In this document: positions 47,077 to 55,069 of the stretch, piece after piece
How the letters are laid out: each line of letters opens with the position of its first letter
How positions within the stretch are numbered: the stretch's first letter is position 1
The notes under the pieces: generated by a model
Databases searched by the model: none
What the model saw: only the letters and a program-made list of their open reading frames with translations
Told to the model about the DNA's origin: nothing
Assembly: GCA_016871315.1 (NCBI GenBank)
Contig: VFZE01000007.1
Span: forward strand, 1-64,000
DNA length: 64,000 bases
Source: Acidimicrobiia bacterium
GTDB taxonomy: Bacteria > Acidobacteriota > Terriglobia > Bryobacterales > Bryobacteraceae
Reading direction: 5' to 3'
Position numbers and translations under genes: made by a program

Positions 47077-48711
47077 ATGAGCACTATGGCCAAGGATGTA
47101 TCGCCCGCCGAAGGAGTGGTGCGTTCGGCGGGAGTGATGTCCGCGGCGGTGCTGCTGAGCCGGATCACGGGTCTGGTTCGCGAGATCGTGATGGCGCGGC
47201 TGTTCGGCGCGAGCCAGCTTTACGACGCGTTCCTGCTGGGTTTCCGGCTGCCTAACTTGACGCGCGATCTGTTTGCGGAAGGGGCGCTGAGTTCGGCCTT
47301 TGTGCCGACCTTCACCGAGTACCTGGCAACGAAGGGGCGCAAAGAGGCGGCGCACCTGGCGAACCTGGTTTCCGCCGCGATCATCCTTGTTGTCGGGGTG
47401 ATGTGCGTGTTGGGCATGGTGTTCGCGCCCCAGTTGGTGTATCTGTTCGCGCCAGGATTCGATCAGGTGCCGGGAAAGGTGGAACTGTCCGTGCAAATGA
47501 CGCGGATCATGTTCCCGTTCCTGCTACTGGTGGCCCTGGCGGCGCAAGCGATGGGGATTCTGAACGCGTGTAACCAGTTCGGCGTGCCGGCGCTGTCCTC
47601 GACAATGTTCAACATCGGCTCGGTGGTGTTCGGGATCGCGTTAGGGTTCTGGGCGGGGCCGGTGGTCGGACTTTCCCCCATCGAAGGAATGGCATGGGGG
47701 GTGGTGTTAGGCGGAGCGCTGCAACTGATCTGGCAGATGCCGAGCCTGGTGAAGCAGGGGTTTCCGCTCGGGCTGGCGGTTGACTGGAATCATCCCGGAC
47801 TGCGGCACATCCTGCGCCTGATGGGCCCGGCCGTCCTGGGAGGGGCTGCTGTTCAGGTGAATGTGTTGGTGAACACGAACTTCGCGTCGTTCATCGAGGA
47901 TCCGATCCGCGGTCCGAACGGGCCGGTATCGTGGCTGGCCTGGTCGTTCCGGTTCATGCAGCTTCCGCTGGGGCTGTTCGGCGTGGCAATGGCGGCGGCT
48001 ACGCTGCCATCGATATCGAGGTCGTTGGCTTCCGACAATCATGACGAGTTCCGGCGCACGCTGTCGCGTTCGCTAGGGGTTGTGTTTCTGCTGTGCGTGC
48101 CAAGCTCGATCGGGCTGGTCGTGCTTGGGCGTGAGATGATCACGGCGATTTACGAGGGCGGAAAGTTTGATCGCTACGATTCACAACAGACGGCGATGGC
48201 GCTGAGCTTTTACGCGATTGGTTTGGCGGGTTATGCGGGGACGAAGATTCTGAACCCGGCCTTCTACGCGTGGAAGGATTCGCTGACGCCGATGTGGGTG
48301 AGCCTGGTCTCGATCGTCGTGAATTATGCGGCGGCTTCCTACATGGTGACCCACACGCAACTGGGGCACGCCGGGCTCGCGCTGGCGACATCGGTGGTGG
48401 CGCTGGTGAGTTTTGTGACGCTGTTCGGGATTCTGCGGAACAAGATCGGGGGCATTTATGGGCGGGATTTGTTTGCGTCCTCCATGAAGATCGGCTTGGC
48501 GTCGCTGATGATGGGGGCGTTGGTGTCGATGCTGAACCTGGGCGTGGAGCGGTACCTGGGGGACGGGCGGCTGGCGTCAGGGTTGTCGCTGGCGATATGC
48601 ATTCCCACGGGGCTGATGATCTTCTACGGAACGTGCCGGATGCTGCAGGTGCCGGAGCTGGCGCTGGCAGCGAAGGCGTTCGCGGCTCCGTTGCGGCGGC
48701 TGGGGTTGTAG
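47077..48711 (+). CDS. murJ: Lipid II flippase MurJ
   Basis: 544 residues with about 14 membrane helices. MOP-superfamily exporter that flips lipid II for peptidoglycan synthesis. Motifs: SAAVLLSRITGLVREIVMA, GASQLYDAFLLGFRLPNL, RDLFAEGALSSAFVPTF and FASFIEDPIRGPNGPVSWLAW. The start MSTMAKD could also be at the second ATG (47086). The 3' end directly abuts the HigB remnant. Confidence 0.95.
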   Translation: MSTMAKDVSPAEGVVRSAGVMSAAVLLSRITGLVREIVMARLFGASQLYDAFLLGFRLPNLTRDLFAEGALSSAFVPTFTEYLATKGRKEAAHLANLVSAAIILVVGVMCVLGMVFAPQLVYLFAPGFDQVPGKVELSVQMTRIMFPFLLLVALAAQAMGILNACNQFGVPALSSTMFNIGSVVFGIALGFWAGPVVGLSPIEGMAWGVVLGGALQLIWQMPSLVKQGFPLGLAVDWNHPGLRHILRLMGPAVLGGAAVQVNVLVNTNFASFIEDPIRGPNGPVSWLAWSFRFMQLPLGLFGVAMAAATLPSISRSLASDNHDEFRRTLSRSLGVVFLLCVPSSIGLVVLGREMITAIYEGGKFDRYDSQQTAMALSFYAIGLAGYAGTKILNPAFYAWKDSLTPMWVSLVSIVVNYAAASYMVTHTQLGHAGLALATSVVALVSFVTLFGILRNKIGGIYGRDLFASSMKIGLASLMMGALVSMLNLGVERYLGDGRLASGLSLAICIPTGLMIFYGTCRMLQVPELALAAKAFAAPLRRLGL

Positions 48712-48890
48712 GGGGCGACTGCCTACGCGACGAAATCTACGAGCTTCGCGCAAGCTACCGGGGAGTGCATTACCGCATGCTCTACTTTTTTCATGGACGG
48801 AGAGCGGTTGTCGTTTCCCATGGAATCGTCAAGGAGAGAGCCGTTCCGTCAAGAGAGATGGATCTGGCAATCAGGCGGAAGTCCAACTAG
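48712..48890 (+). pseudogene. HigB/Gp49-like toxin, C-terminal remnant
   Basis: About 58 codons in a frame that begins inside murJ. They read CLRDEIYELRASYRGVHYRM, then LYFFHGRRAVVVSHGIVKER and EMDLAIRRKSN, closely like the second half of HigB/phage Gp49-type (RelE-fold) toxins, which normally have about 45-50 residues before the L-D-x-I-x-ELR motif. No start codon or ribosome binding site precedes it; the upstream half was replaced by the murJ 3' end. Presumably inactive. Confidence 0.75.
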
Positions 48891-48904
48891 GAGAGCCAGC
48901 CGGA

Positions 48905-48924
48905 GAGGCACGCTTTTGTGCCTC
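48905..48924 (+). repeat. Inverted repeat before the HigA gene
   Basis: GAGGCAC and GTGCCTC form a perfect 7-bp stem with a GCTTTT loop, 11 bases before the GTG of the antitoxin gene. May be a remnant operator or attenuator. Confidence 0.4.
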
Positions 48925-48935
48925 AGGTGTGAAGA

Positions 48936-49262
48936 GTGAAGAAGAAACGAAAACTGGGTTCCCCGGCCCTTCAACACAGCTATGACCGTTTTATCGGACG
49001 TGATCCTAAGTTAGCCGAGCAGTACGAAGAGGAGCTGCTGAACGCATACATCGCCAGAAAGATTCATGAGCTCAGGACAAAGGCCGGTCTGAGCCAGCGG
49101 GAGCTTGCTCGAAAGGTGGGCACCGCTGCGTCGGTGATTTGCCGGCTGGAGGATGCTGACTACGAAGGACATTCCTTAATGATGCTGAAGCGCATCGCCG
49201 AGGTATTGGGCAGGCGGGTAGAAATCAGGTTTGTGCCGGTGAAAGATTTGCGGACGGCGTGA
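48936..49262 (+). CDS. HigA-type XRE antitoxin
   Basis: 108 residues from GTG 48936. Helix-turn-helix in the C-terminal half: IARKIHELRTKAGLSQRELA, KVGTAASVICRLEDADYEGH, ending RRVEIRFVPVK. The longer N-terminus with LAEQYEEELLNAYIARKI is typical of antitoxins following HigB/Gp49-type toxins. Toxin-first order (HigB then HigA) fits, but the toxin is truncated, so this is an orphan antitoxin. Confidence 0.85.
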   Translation: MKKKRKLGSPALQHSYDRFIGRDPKLAEQYEEELLNAYIARKIHELRTKAGLSQRELARKVGTAASVICRLEDADYEGHSLMMLKRIAEVLGRRVEIRFVPVKDLRTA

Positions 49263-49373
49263 CTCTTCTACAACTTCTGCCGGATTCACAAGTCGCTGAG
49301 GATCACTCCGGCCATGGCCGCCGGGATCGCTGGTCACCAGTGGAGCGTGCGGGAACTGCTGGAAGCTGCGTAG
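49263..49373 (+). pseudogene. IS1-like transposase tail
   Basis: 36 codons: LFYNFCRIHKSLRITPAMAA then GIAGHQWSVRELLEAA and stop. The YNF-RIH-SLR-TPAM-AG pattern followed by W-S-x-x-E-L is common at the C-terminus of IS1-related transposases. Begins immediately after the antitoxin stop; nothing else of the transposase remains here. Evidence of past insertion activity at this locus. Confidence 0.7.
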
Positions 49374-49699
49374 AGACACCACGCCCCAGAATGGCGAAGA
49401 ATGAGGCGAAGCGGACAGGAAAGCTCCACTCGGCTACCAGGAAGGGCATTCTCCTCCGTCAGGCAGCGCAGTTCGGGAGGACCTCCGTGGAGGTGGCTTT
49501 GAGGGTAGATTCTTTCCCAATACCTTCCGTCAGACGGGTCGCGAAAGAGAGTGTCCCATCCACTGACATCGAAGCCCAGTTGAACAAGCCATGCGCCGAC
49601 CAAGTCATGGATTCGCTGACAGGTTTCATCACCAATAGCGGGGCCGTTTTGGACAAGCCACTTGCCCGTCAGAATTGTTTCAGGCGGTTTGATCTTCAG
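49334..49699 (-). pseudogene. Imm27-like immunity protein, altered at both ends
   Basis: Reading on the minus strand from CTG 49699: KIKPPETILTGKWLVQNGP, DETCQRIHDLVGAWLVQLGF, DSSGWD-like text (SGWDTLFRDPSDGRYWE), YPQSHLHGGPPELRCLTEEN. This closely resembles Imm27-type immunity proteins (ETILTGKW, GWD-L-RDP-DGRYWE, S-x-x-HGGGPP). No ATG, GTG or TTG begins the conserved part; CTG 49697-49699, nine bases after the stop of the DUF1501 gene and in the same frame, is the only fitting start. After TEEN the sequence diverges and runs into unrelated coding over the transposase tail, so the C-terminus is also lost. A partner toxin is not seen. Confidence 0.65.
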
Positions 49700-49708
49700 A
49701 GATGTTTG

Positions 49709-51109
49709 TCACGCCACGATCTGCGGAATCAGCTCTCCGTGAACGTCAGTGAGCCGGTAATGGCGGCCGTTGAAGAAGTAGGTGAGGCGTTTGTGGTCCA
49801 TGCCAAGCAAGTGAAGGATAGTGGCGTGGACGTCGTGGTAGAAGATGGGCTGCTCTGCGGCCTTGTAGCCGAATTCGTCGGTGGAGCCGATCACCTGGCC
49901 GCCGCGGATCTTCGCGCCGGCCATGAAGAAAGAGAGCGCGCCGGGGTTATGATCGCGGCCGAGACCCTTCTGTGAAATGGGCATGCGGCCAAACTCGGAG
50001 TGCCAGATCACGAGAGTATCGTCGAGCAGGCCGCGTTGTTTCAGATCCGTGATGAGTCCGGCTACCGGTTTGTCGATTTCGCGGGCGTGGGCGGAGTGGT
50101 TGTCGTGTAGGTTGGAGTGGGCGTCCCAGTCATCGACATCGGCGCGGGCCTTGGCGCCGTTGAACAGCTGCACGAAACGGACGCCGCGCTCCACCAGACG
50201 GCGTGCGAGCAGGCACTGGCGGCCGAACGGCTCGGTGACGGGATTGTCGAGGCCATAGAGGCGCGTGACGGATTCGGGCTCCTTGGAGATATCGACAGCC
50301 TCCGGCGCGGCGGTTTGCATGCGGTAGGCGAGTTCGTAGGAGGCAATGCGGGCGGCGAGTTCCGTGCTGCCGGGATGCTGCGCGGCGTGCTGTTCATTGA
50401 GAGCAGCCAGATGATCCAGGCGTGCCCGCTGGCGCTCCGGCGCAATGCCGGCGGGGGGATGGAGATCGAGGATCGGATCGCCCGTGGGCCGGAAGACGGT
50501 GCCTTGATAGGCGGCGGGAAGGAATCCGCTGTTCCAGTTCGAGATGCCGGCGTTGGGGCCGCCGCGCGGATCGTAGAGGACGACGTAGCCGGGCAGGTTC
50601 TGGTTCGCCGAACCGAGGCCGTAGGTGACCCAGGAGCCAACGCTCGGGAAGCCCATCAGCAGCGAGCCGGTGTTCCATTCATAGTGAGCCAGCACGTGAT
50701 CGTTCGAGATGCCGTGGCCGGAGCGTATGAGCGCGATGTCGTCGACGATGCCGCCGATGTTGGGGAAGAGCTCGGAAACTTCGATACCGGACTGGCCGTA
50801 CTTTTTGAACGAGTAGGGGCTGGCCATGATGGGGCCAGGATACCCTTGGCGGACGATGATTTCGCCGAAGCCGGTGAGTGGCTGACCGTGGTGCTTGCGA
50901 AGGGCGGGCTTGGGGTCGAAGGTGTCGATGTGGCTGACGCCGCCGGTCATGAAGAGAGAGATGACGGATTTGGCGCGGGGTTTGAAGTGCGGCTTGCTGG
51001 CGGATTGCGCGAGCAGGTTGTCGTTGCCCAGCAGCGAGGCGAGGGCGAGGCCGGAGATGCCACCACCGGCCTGGAAGAGCATGTCGCGGCGGGAGATGGT
51101 TTTCGGCAT
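49709..51109 (-). CDS. DUF1501 protein (second copy)
   Basis: 466 residues. Tat-type N-terminus (ISRRDMLFQAGGGISGLALA), LFMTGGVSHIDTFDPKPAL, SNDHVLAHYEWNTGS, YDPRGGPNAG, DDWDAHSNLHDNHSAHA and FGRMPISQKGLGRDHNPGAL. Strong overall similarity to the copy at 43166-44608. Lies one base after the DUF1549 gene on the same strand, so the two are coupled. Confidence 0.93.
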   Translation of the reverse strand: MPKTISRRDMLFQAGGGISGLALASLLGNDNLLAQSASKPHFKPRAKSVISLFMTGGVSHIDTFDPKPALRKHHGQPLTGFGEIIVRQGYPGPIMASPYSFKKYGQSGIEVSELFPNIGGIVDDIALIRSGHGISNDHVLAHYEWNTGSLLMGFPSVGSWVTYGLGSANQNLPGYVVLYDPRGGPNAGISNWNSGFLPAAYQGTVFRPTGDPILDLHPPAGIAPERQRARLDHLAALNEQHAAQHPGSTELAARIASYELAYRMQTAAPEAVDISKEPESVTRLYGLDNPVTEPFGRQCLLARRLVERGVRFVQLFNGAKARADVDDWDAHSNLHDNHSAHAREIDKPVAGLITDLKQRGLLDDTLVIWHSEFGRMPISQKGLGRDHNPGALSFFMAGAKIRGGQVIGSTDEFGYKAAEQPIFYHDVHATILHLLGMDHKRLTYFFNGRHYRLTDVHGELIPQIVA

Positions 51110-51110
51110 G

Positions 51111-53357
51111 TCAGTGGATGTAGAGAAACTCGTTGAGGTTTAGCATGACGTCGCAGAGATCGGTGAGGGCATCGAGCGCCGGCTGAGACGACATGCGGCG
51201 GTTGAGGAATTGGACGTTGGAGCTGAGTTCGGCCGCGGATGGGTCACGCGCGAGGGCGATGCGGTAGGCGGCGCGGACCTGGGCTGACTGCTCAGGGCCC
51301 GCGAGTTGGAGCACTCGATCGGCGAAGGCGCGGGCTTGGCGGAGGACGAATTCGTTGTTGAGGAGCGTCAGGGCCTGGGTGGGCACCGTGGAGGTGTCGC
51401 GCATTTCACATGTGACGTTGGGGTCGGGCTGATCGAAGACCTCGAACATGGGGTACTTCATGCCGCGCTTCGAGTAGGCATAAACGCCGCGGCGCCAGAC
51501 GGCGGGACCGTCTTCGGCGACGTTCCAGATGCCCTTGGAGACGGATTGAAGAACGCGATCGGCAACGACGGGGAAGTAGGCGGGGCCGCCGGCTTCCAGA
51601 TTGAGATTGCCGCTGACGGCGAGGATGGAATCGCGAATGGCTTCGGCTTCCAGGCGCCGGATGGGGAAGCGCCAGAGGTAGATGTTGTTGGGATCCTCGT
51701 CGAGAGCCTTCGCGGAGGGGAAGGCGGAGGCGGCGCGGTAGGTGGCCGAGTTCATGATCAGCCGGTGAATGTGCTTGACGCTCCAGCCGGACTTGATGAA
51801 CTCATCGGCCAGCCAGTCCAGCAGTTGCGGATGGGAGGGCGGACGGCCGAGGCGTCCGAAGTTGGAAGGAGTAGAAACGAGGCCGCGTCCGAAGTGGTGA
51901 TGCCAGATGCGGTTAACCATGACGCGAGCGGTGAGCGGATTCTCCGGCGAGGCGATCCATTCGGCAAGCGCGCGCCGGCGGCCCGTGGAAATGCGGCCGT
52001 CCGCCGGCGGGATGGCGTTGGGAATGCCGAGGTCAGAAAGCACCTCCAGAAAACCGGGACCGGTCTCTTCGGCGCGCGAGAGATAATCGCCACGCTCAAG
52101 GAAATAGGATTTCGGCGGGTTGTAGGGTTTCCCGGCAACCGGGACGTAGGTTTCGTTGAGATGTTCGTCCTCGTCCGATTTCACACCTTTGCCTGGGGCT
52201 TCATCATCGCCGGGGCCGAGCGGGGCCAGGCGATAGTCGCCGTCGCGGATGCCCATGGCCACGGGCAGCGGCTTGGGAAGCTGGTTTTGCAGCGCGCGTA
52301 TTTCCTTGGACAGGCTATCGGCGGCGGCGCGGTCGCCGGCGCTCATCAGGTTGCGGTAGGTAGCAGGCCGAATCGTAAGAACTTGCGTGGCGAGCAGCTT
52401 CTGGCCTTCCGTGCGTTGCTCGGGCGGCGTGCGGACGGCGACTTGAATGTCTTCGGGAAAGGTGTTCAGTTTTTGCTCGAATGCTCGCTTGCGGTAAGGC
52501 TCCTCAATGGCACGGAGCTTGTCTTGCAACGGCTGGATCTTGGATTGAACCTCAGCCTTGCGCGACTCGTAGGCGGCCACTTGATCGGGCGAGGCGAGCG
52601 GATGGTCGTAGCTGATGTAGGGGAAGAAGACGGCCATGAGGCGATAGTAGTCGCGCTGCGGGACAGGGTCGAACTTGTGATCGTGACAGCGGGCGCAGTT
52701 GACGGTCAGGCCGAGAAACACGCGCGAGGTTGTGCCGATCATGTCGTCGAGATAGGTGTAGCGGTACTGCGGATTGTCCTTCTCGCGGAAGCCGACGGTG
52801 GCTCCGACGCGATGGAACCCGGTGGCGATCAGCGCGTCGTAATCAGATCCGGGCAGCTCGTCGCCGGCAATCTGTTCGCGGATGAACCGGTCGTAGGGCT
52901 TGTCCTGATTGAAGGCGCGGATGACGTAGTCGCGGTAGCGCCAGGCGTTGGGGTAGGTGAAGTCCTGCTCGTAGCCGCCGCTGTCGGCGTAGCGCGCCGC
53001 ATCCAGCCAGTGGCGGCCCCAGCGCTCGCCGTAGTGCGGGGAGGCAAGCAGGCGCTCGATCAGTTTGGAGTAGGCTCCGGGCGAAGTGTCGCCGAGGAAG
53101 GCGTCGAGTTCCCGTGGAGAGGGCGGAAGACCGGTCAGGTCAAGATAGGCGCGGCGGGCGAGTGTGGACTTGTCGGCGGCGGGGGCTGGAGAAAGGCCTT
53201 TGGCGGCAAGTGTGGCCTGGATGAAAGTGTCGACAGAACCGTTTTCCGCGCGCGTCAGCTTGCGGAAGGACCACCAGTTGCGGTCGCGCTGCGTGATGGC
53301 GGACTGGGCAAACAACTGCGCGGCAACAAGCGCGCCACAAAGGACCCAGCGAGGCAT
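51111..53357 (-). CDS. DUF1549/DUF1553 protein without cytochrome domain
   Basis: 748 residues. Signal peptide (RWVLCGALVAAQLFAQ), then directly DUF1549 (RRAYLDLTGLPPSPRELDAF, HYGERWGRHWLDAARYADS), a CxxCH in CARCHDHKFDP, and DUF1553 (ARVMVNRIWHHHFGRGLV, FEVFDQPDPNVTCEMRD). Compared with the copy at 40574 it lacks the N-terminal cytochrome domain (about 115 residues). Followed by DUF1501 on the same strand. Both pairs probably serve different substrates. Confidence 0.93.
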   Translation of the reverse strand: MPRWVLCGALVAAQLFAQSAITQRDRNWWSFRKLTRAENGSVDTFIQATLAAKGLSPAPAADKSTLARRAYLDLTGLPPSPRELDAFLGDTSPGAYSKLIERLLASPHYGERWGRHWLDAARYADSGGYEQDFTYPNAWRYRDYVIRAFNQDKPYDRFIREQIAGDELPGSDYDALIATGFHRVGATVGFREKDNPQYRYTYLDDMIGTTSRVFLGLTVNCARCHDHKFDPVPQRDYYRLMAVFFPYISYDHPLASPDQVAAYESRKAEVQSKIQPLQDKLRAIEEPYRKRAFEQKLNTFPEDIQVAVRTPPEQRTEGQKLLATQVLTIRPATYRNLMSAGDRAAADSLSKEIRALQNQLPKPLPVAMGIRDGDYRLAPLGPGDDEAPGKGVKSDEDEHLNETYVPVAGKPYNPPKSYFLERGDYLSRAEETGPGFLEVLSDLGIPNAIPPADGRISTGRRRALAEWIASPENPLTARVMVNRIWHHHFGRGLVSTPSNFGRLGRPPSHPQLLDWLADEFIKSGWSVKHIHRLIMNSATYRAASAFPSAKALDEDPNNIYLWRFPIRRLEAEAIRDSILAVSGNLNLEAGGPAYFPVVADRVLQSVSKGIWNVAEDGPAVWRRGVYAYSKRGMKYPMFEVFDQPDPNVTCEMRDTSTVPTQALTLLNNEFVLRQARAFADRVLQLAGPEQSAQVRAAYRIALARDPSAAELSSNVQFLNRRMSSQPALDALTDLCDVMLNLNEFLYIH

Positions 53358-53375
53358 GTCGGTAATGAGTTTACA

Positions 53376-54965
53376 TCATTTAATGAAGCGGTTGGCTTGG
53401 ATATTCTCGAGCCTGCGAAGCTTACCATCGGGCGTGCGGATTTCGACGAGGCGGGCGGAAGTTTCCTTGCCTAGGCCAAAGTGAACGGTGAGTTCCGAGG
53501 AGGAGGCGTAGCCGGTGGAAGTGGTAGCGTGGTTGAACTGCTCGGAGGCGGTGACCAGGCGGACCTGCGAGCCGATGGGCGCCTCGATGCGGAGCCAGTT
53601 GCCGGGCAAGGCAGAGGTGTTCCGCAGGATCACGGGTGATTCACCAAGACGCGTGAGGACGATATCGAGCAGGCCGTCTCCGTCGAGGTCGGCGATGGCT
53701 GCGCCACGGTGCCAGGCGCGGTGGCGGAAGTAGTCACCGGCTGCGGAACTGACGTCTGCGAAGCTTTTGCCATCCACGTTGCGGAGCATAAGGCAGGACT
53801 GGCGGGAGAGGCGGCTCGAGAACTGCTCGGTATTGAAGTTGACATCGCCGTTGGCGGCGAACAGATCCTTGAAGCCGTCGTTGTCGAAGTCGGCGATGAT
53901 GTTGCCCCAGCCGCTAAAGGCCATCGTTGCTTTGCCGACGCCGGAGCGGTAGGTGAGGTCCTGGAAGAGGCCCTTGCCGAGATTGCGGAACAAAGGGAAA
54001 GTTTCATTGGCCAGCGCGGTGACAAATATGTCCGGGCGGCCGTCGTTGTCGTAATCGCGGAAGTCGACGCCCATGGAGGAGACGGCGCGGCCATCGTCGT
54101 TGAAGGCAACGCCTGCCTGGAGGGCCGATTCCTCAAAGCGGCCGTTGCCGAGGTTGCGGAAGAGGAAGTTCGGCTCCGTATCGTTGGCGACAAGGACGTC
54201 GAGCTGACCGTCTGAGTCGTAATCGGCAAAGGCGACACCCATGCCCTTCCCAATATGCCTGGCGATACCGGAGGCAACCGAGACGTCGGTGAAGGTACCG
54301 TCGCCGTTGTTGCGGTAGAGGAGGTTGGGCTCGCCGGTGTAGTGGCGTGGATGGCAGTAGGTTCGGTAAGCGCGATTAGGGTCGCCGCAGAAGGGCTCCT
54401 TCACCGGGTCCCAGACGACGTAGTTGACGATGAACAAATCCAGATCGCCGTCATTGTCGTAGTCGAACCACCCGGCCGCGATCGACCAGCGCTGGGAGGC
54501 GGCCAGGCCGGCCTTGGCGGTTGCGTCCTCGAAGGTGCCGTCGCCGCGGTTCCCATATAAGAGGTTGCCGCGTACGCCTGTGACCAGCAGATCAGGCCAA
54601 CCATCGGTGTCATAGTCGCCGGCGGCGGCCCCCATGCCGTATCCTGCGCCGGCGACTCCGGCCTTGGCGGTGACATCCTCGAAGCGCAAATTGCCTAGGT
54701 TGCGGAAAAGGCGGTTGGAGAAGGAGTTGTCCGGGCGGTGGAGGGTGGGGGAGTGAGCAGCGTTTACAAAGTAGAGGTCAAGGAGGCCGTCGCGGTCGTA
54801 GTCAATGACGGCAAGACCACCGGGCATTGTCTCAATTTGGTGGCGTTCGGGAGTGGAGGAATGGCGAAGAATGAACGTTTCTAAAGCCCTAGAGGGTTCC
54901 TGGGAGAAGCGGACCTGGGCATTTATTAAAGAAATGAAAACAAAGGGGATGAGCTTAGGGAACAT
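53376..54965 (-). CDS. CRTAC1-type FG-GAP repeat protein with ASPIC/UnbV domain
   Basis: 529 residues. Signal peptide (LIPFVFISLINAQ) and seven or so FG-GAP/VCBS repeats with calcium-binding loops: DYDRDGLLDLYFVN, DYDTDGWPDLLVTG, DYDNDGDLDLFIVN, DYDSDGQLDVLVAN, DYDNDGRPDIFVTA, DFDNDGFKDLFAAN and DLDGDGLLDIVLTR. An ASPIC/UnbV domain is at the C-terminus (GNWLRIEAPIGSQVRLV, STGYASSSELTVHFGLG). A secreted beta-propeller, common in Acidobacteria; ligand unknown. Confidence 0.93.
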   Translation of the reverse strand: MFPKLIPFVFISLINAQVRFSQEPSRALETFILRHSSTPERHQIETMPGGLAVIDYDRDGLLDLYFVNAAHSPTLHRPDNSFSNRLFRNLGNLRFEDVTAKAGVAGAGYGMGAAAGDYDTDGWPDLLVTGVRGNLLYGNRGDGTFEDATAKAGLAASQRWSIAAGWFDYDNDGDLDLFIVNYVVWDPVKEPFCGDPNRAYRTYCHPRHYTGEPNLLYRNNGDGTFTDVSVASGIARHIGKGMGVAFADYDSDGQLDVLVANDTEPNFLFRNLGNGRFEESALQAGVAFNDDGRAVSSMGVDFRDYDNDGRPDIFVTALANETFPLFRNLGKGLFQDLTYRSGVGKATMAFSGWGNIIADFDNDGFKDLFAANGDVNFNTEQFSSRLSRQSCLMLRNVDGKSFADVSSAAGDYFRHRAWHRGAAIADLDGDGLLDIVLTRLGESPVILRNTSALPGNWLRIEAPIGSQVRLVTASEQFNHATTSTGYASSSELTVHFGLGKETSARLVEIRTPDGKLRRLENIQANRFIK

Positions 54966-55004
54966 TAATTTGAAAGCGCTATCGCCTTACATGCGCACCT
55001 AACG

Positions 55005-55038
55005 TATACTACGCTAAACGACCTTCTTGGTCGGGGTC
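55005..55038 (+). promoter_or_regulatory. Promoter and leader hairpin of the first receptor gene
   Basis: TATACT (55005-55010), then ten bases later a small hairpin GACC-TTCTT-GGTC (55020-55032) followed by GGGGTC. The second receptor gene has the same order: TATACT, 10 bases, AACCC-ACA-GGGTT, GGGGTC. The stem-loop would be near the 5' end of the mRNA. Confidence 0.5.
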
Positions 55039-55069
55039 AATCTCAAAGTTCGAGGATAGAGGCGAACAC

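Noticed and set aside
49697-49711. Second UGA read-through: DUF1501 TGA continuing into Imm27
   Set aside because: DUF1501 homologues end at this point (QIVA compared with QIAAV in the other copy), there is no hairpin at the right distance, and Imm27 is an unrelated domain.
51306-53474. 722-codon plus-strand ORF opposite the DUF1549 gene
   Set aside because: Glycine/valine/glutamate-rich antisense frame without domains; the minus-strand gene has signal peptide, CxxCH and family motifs.
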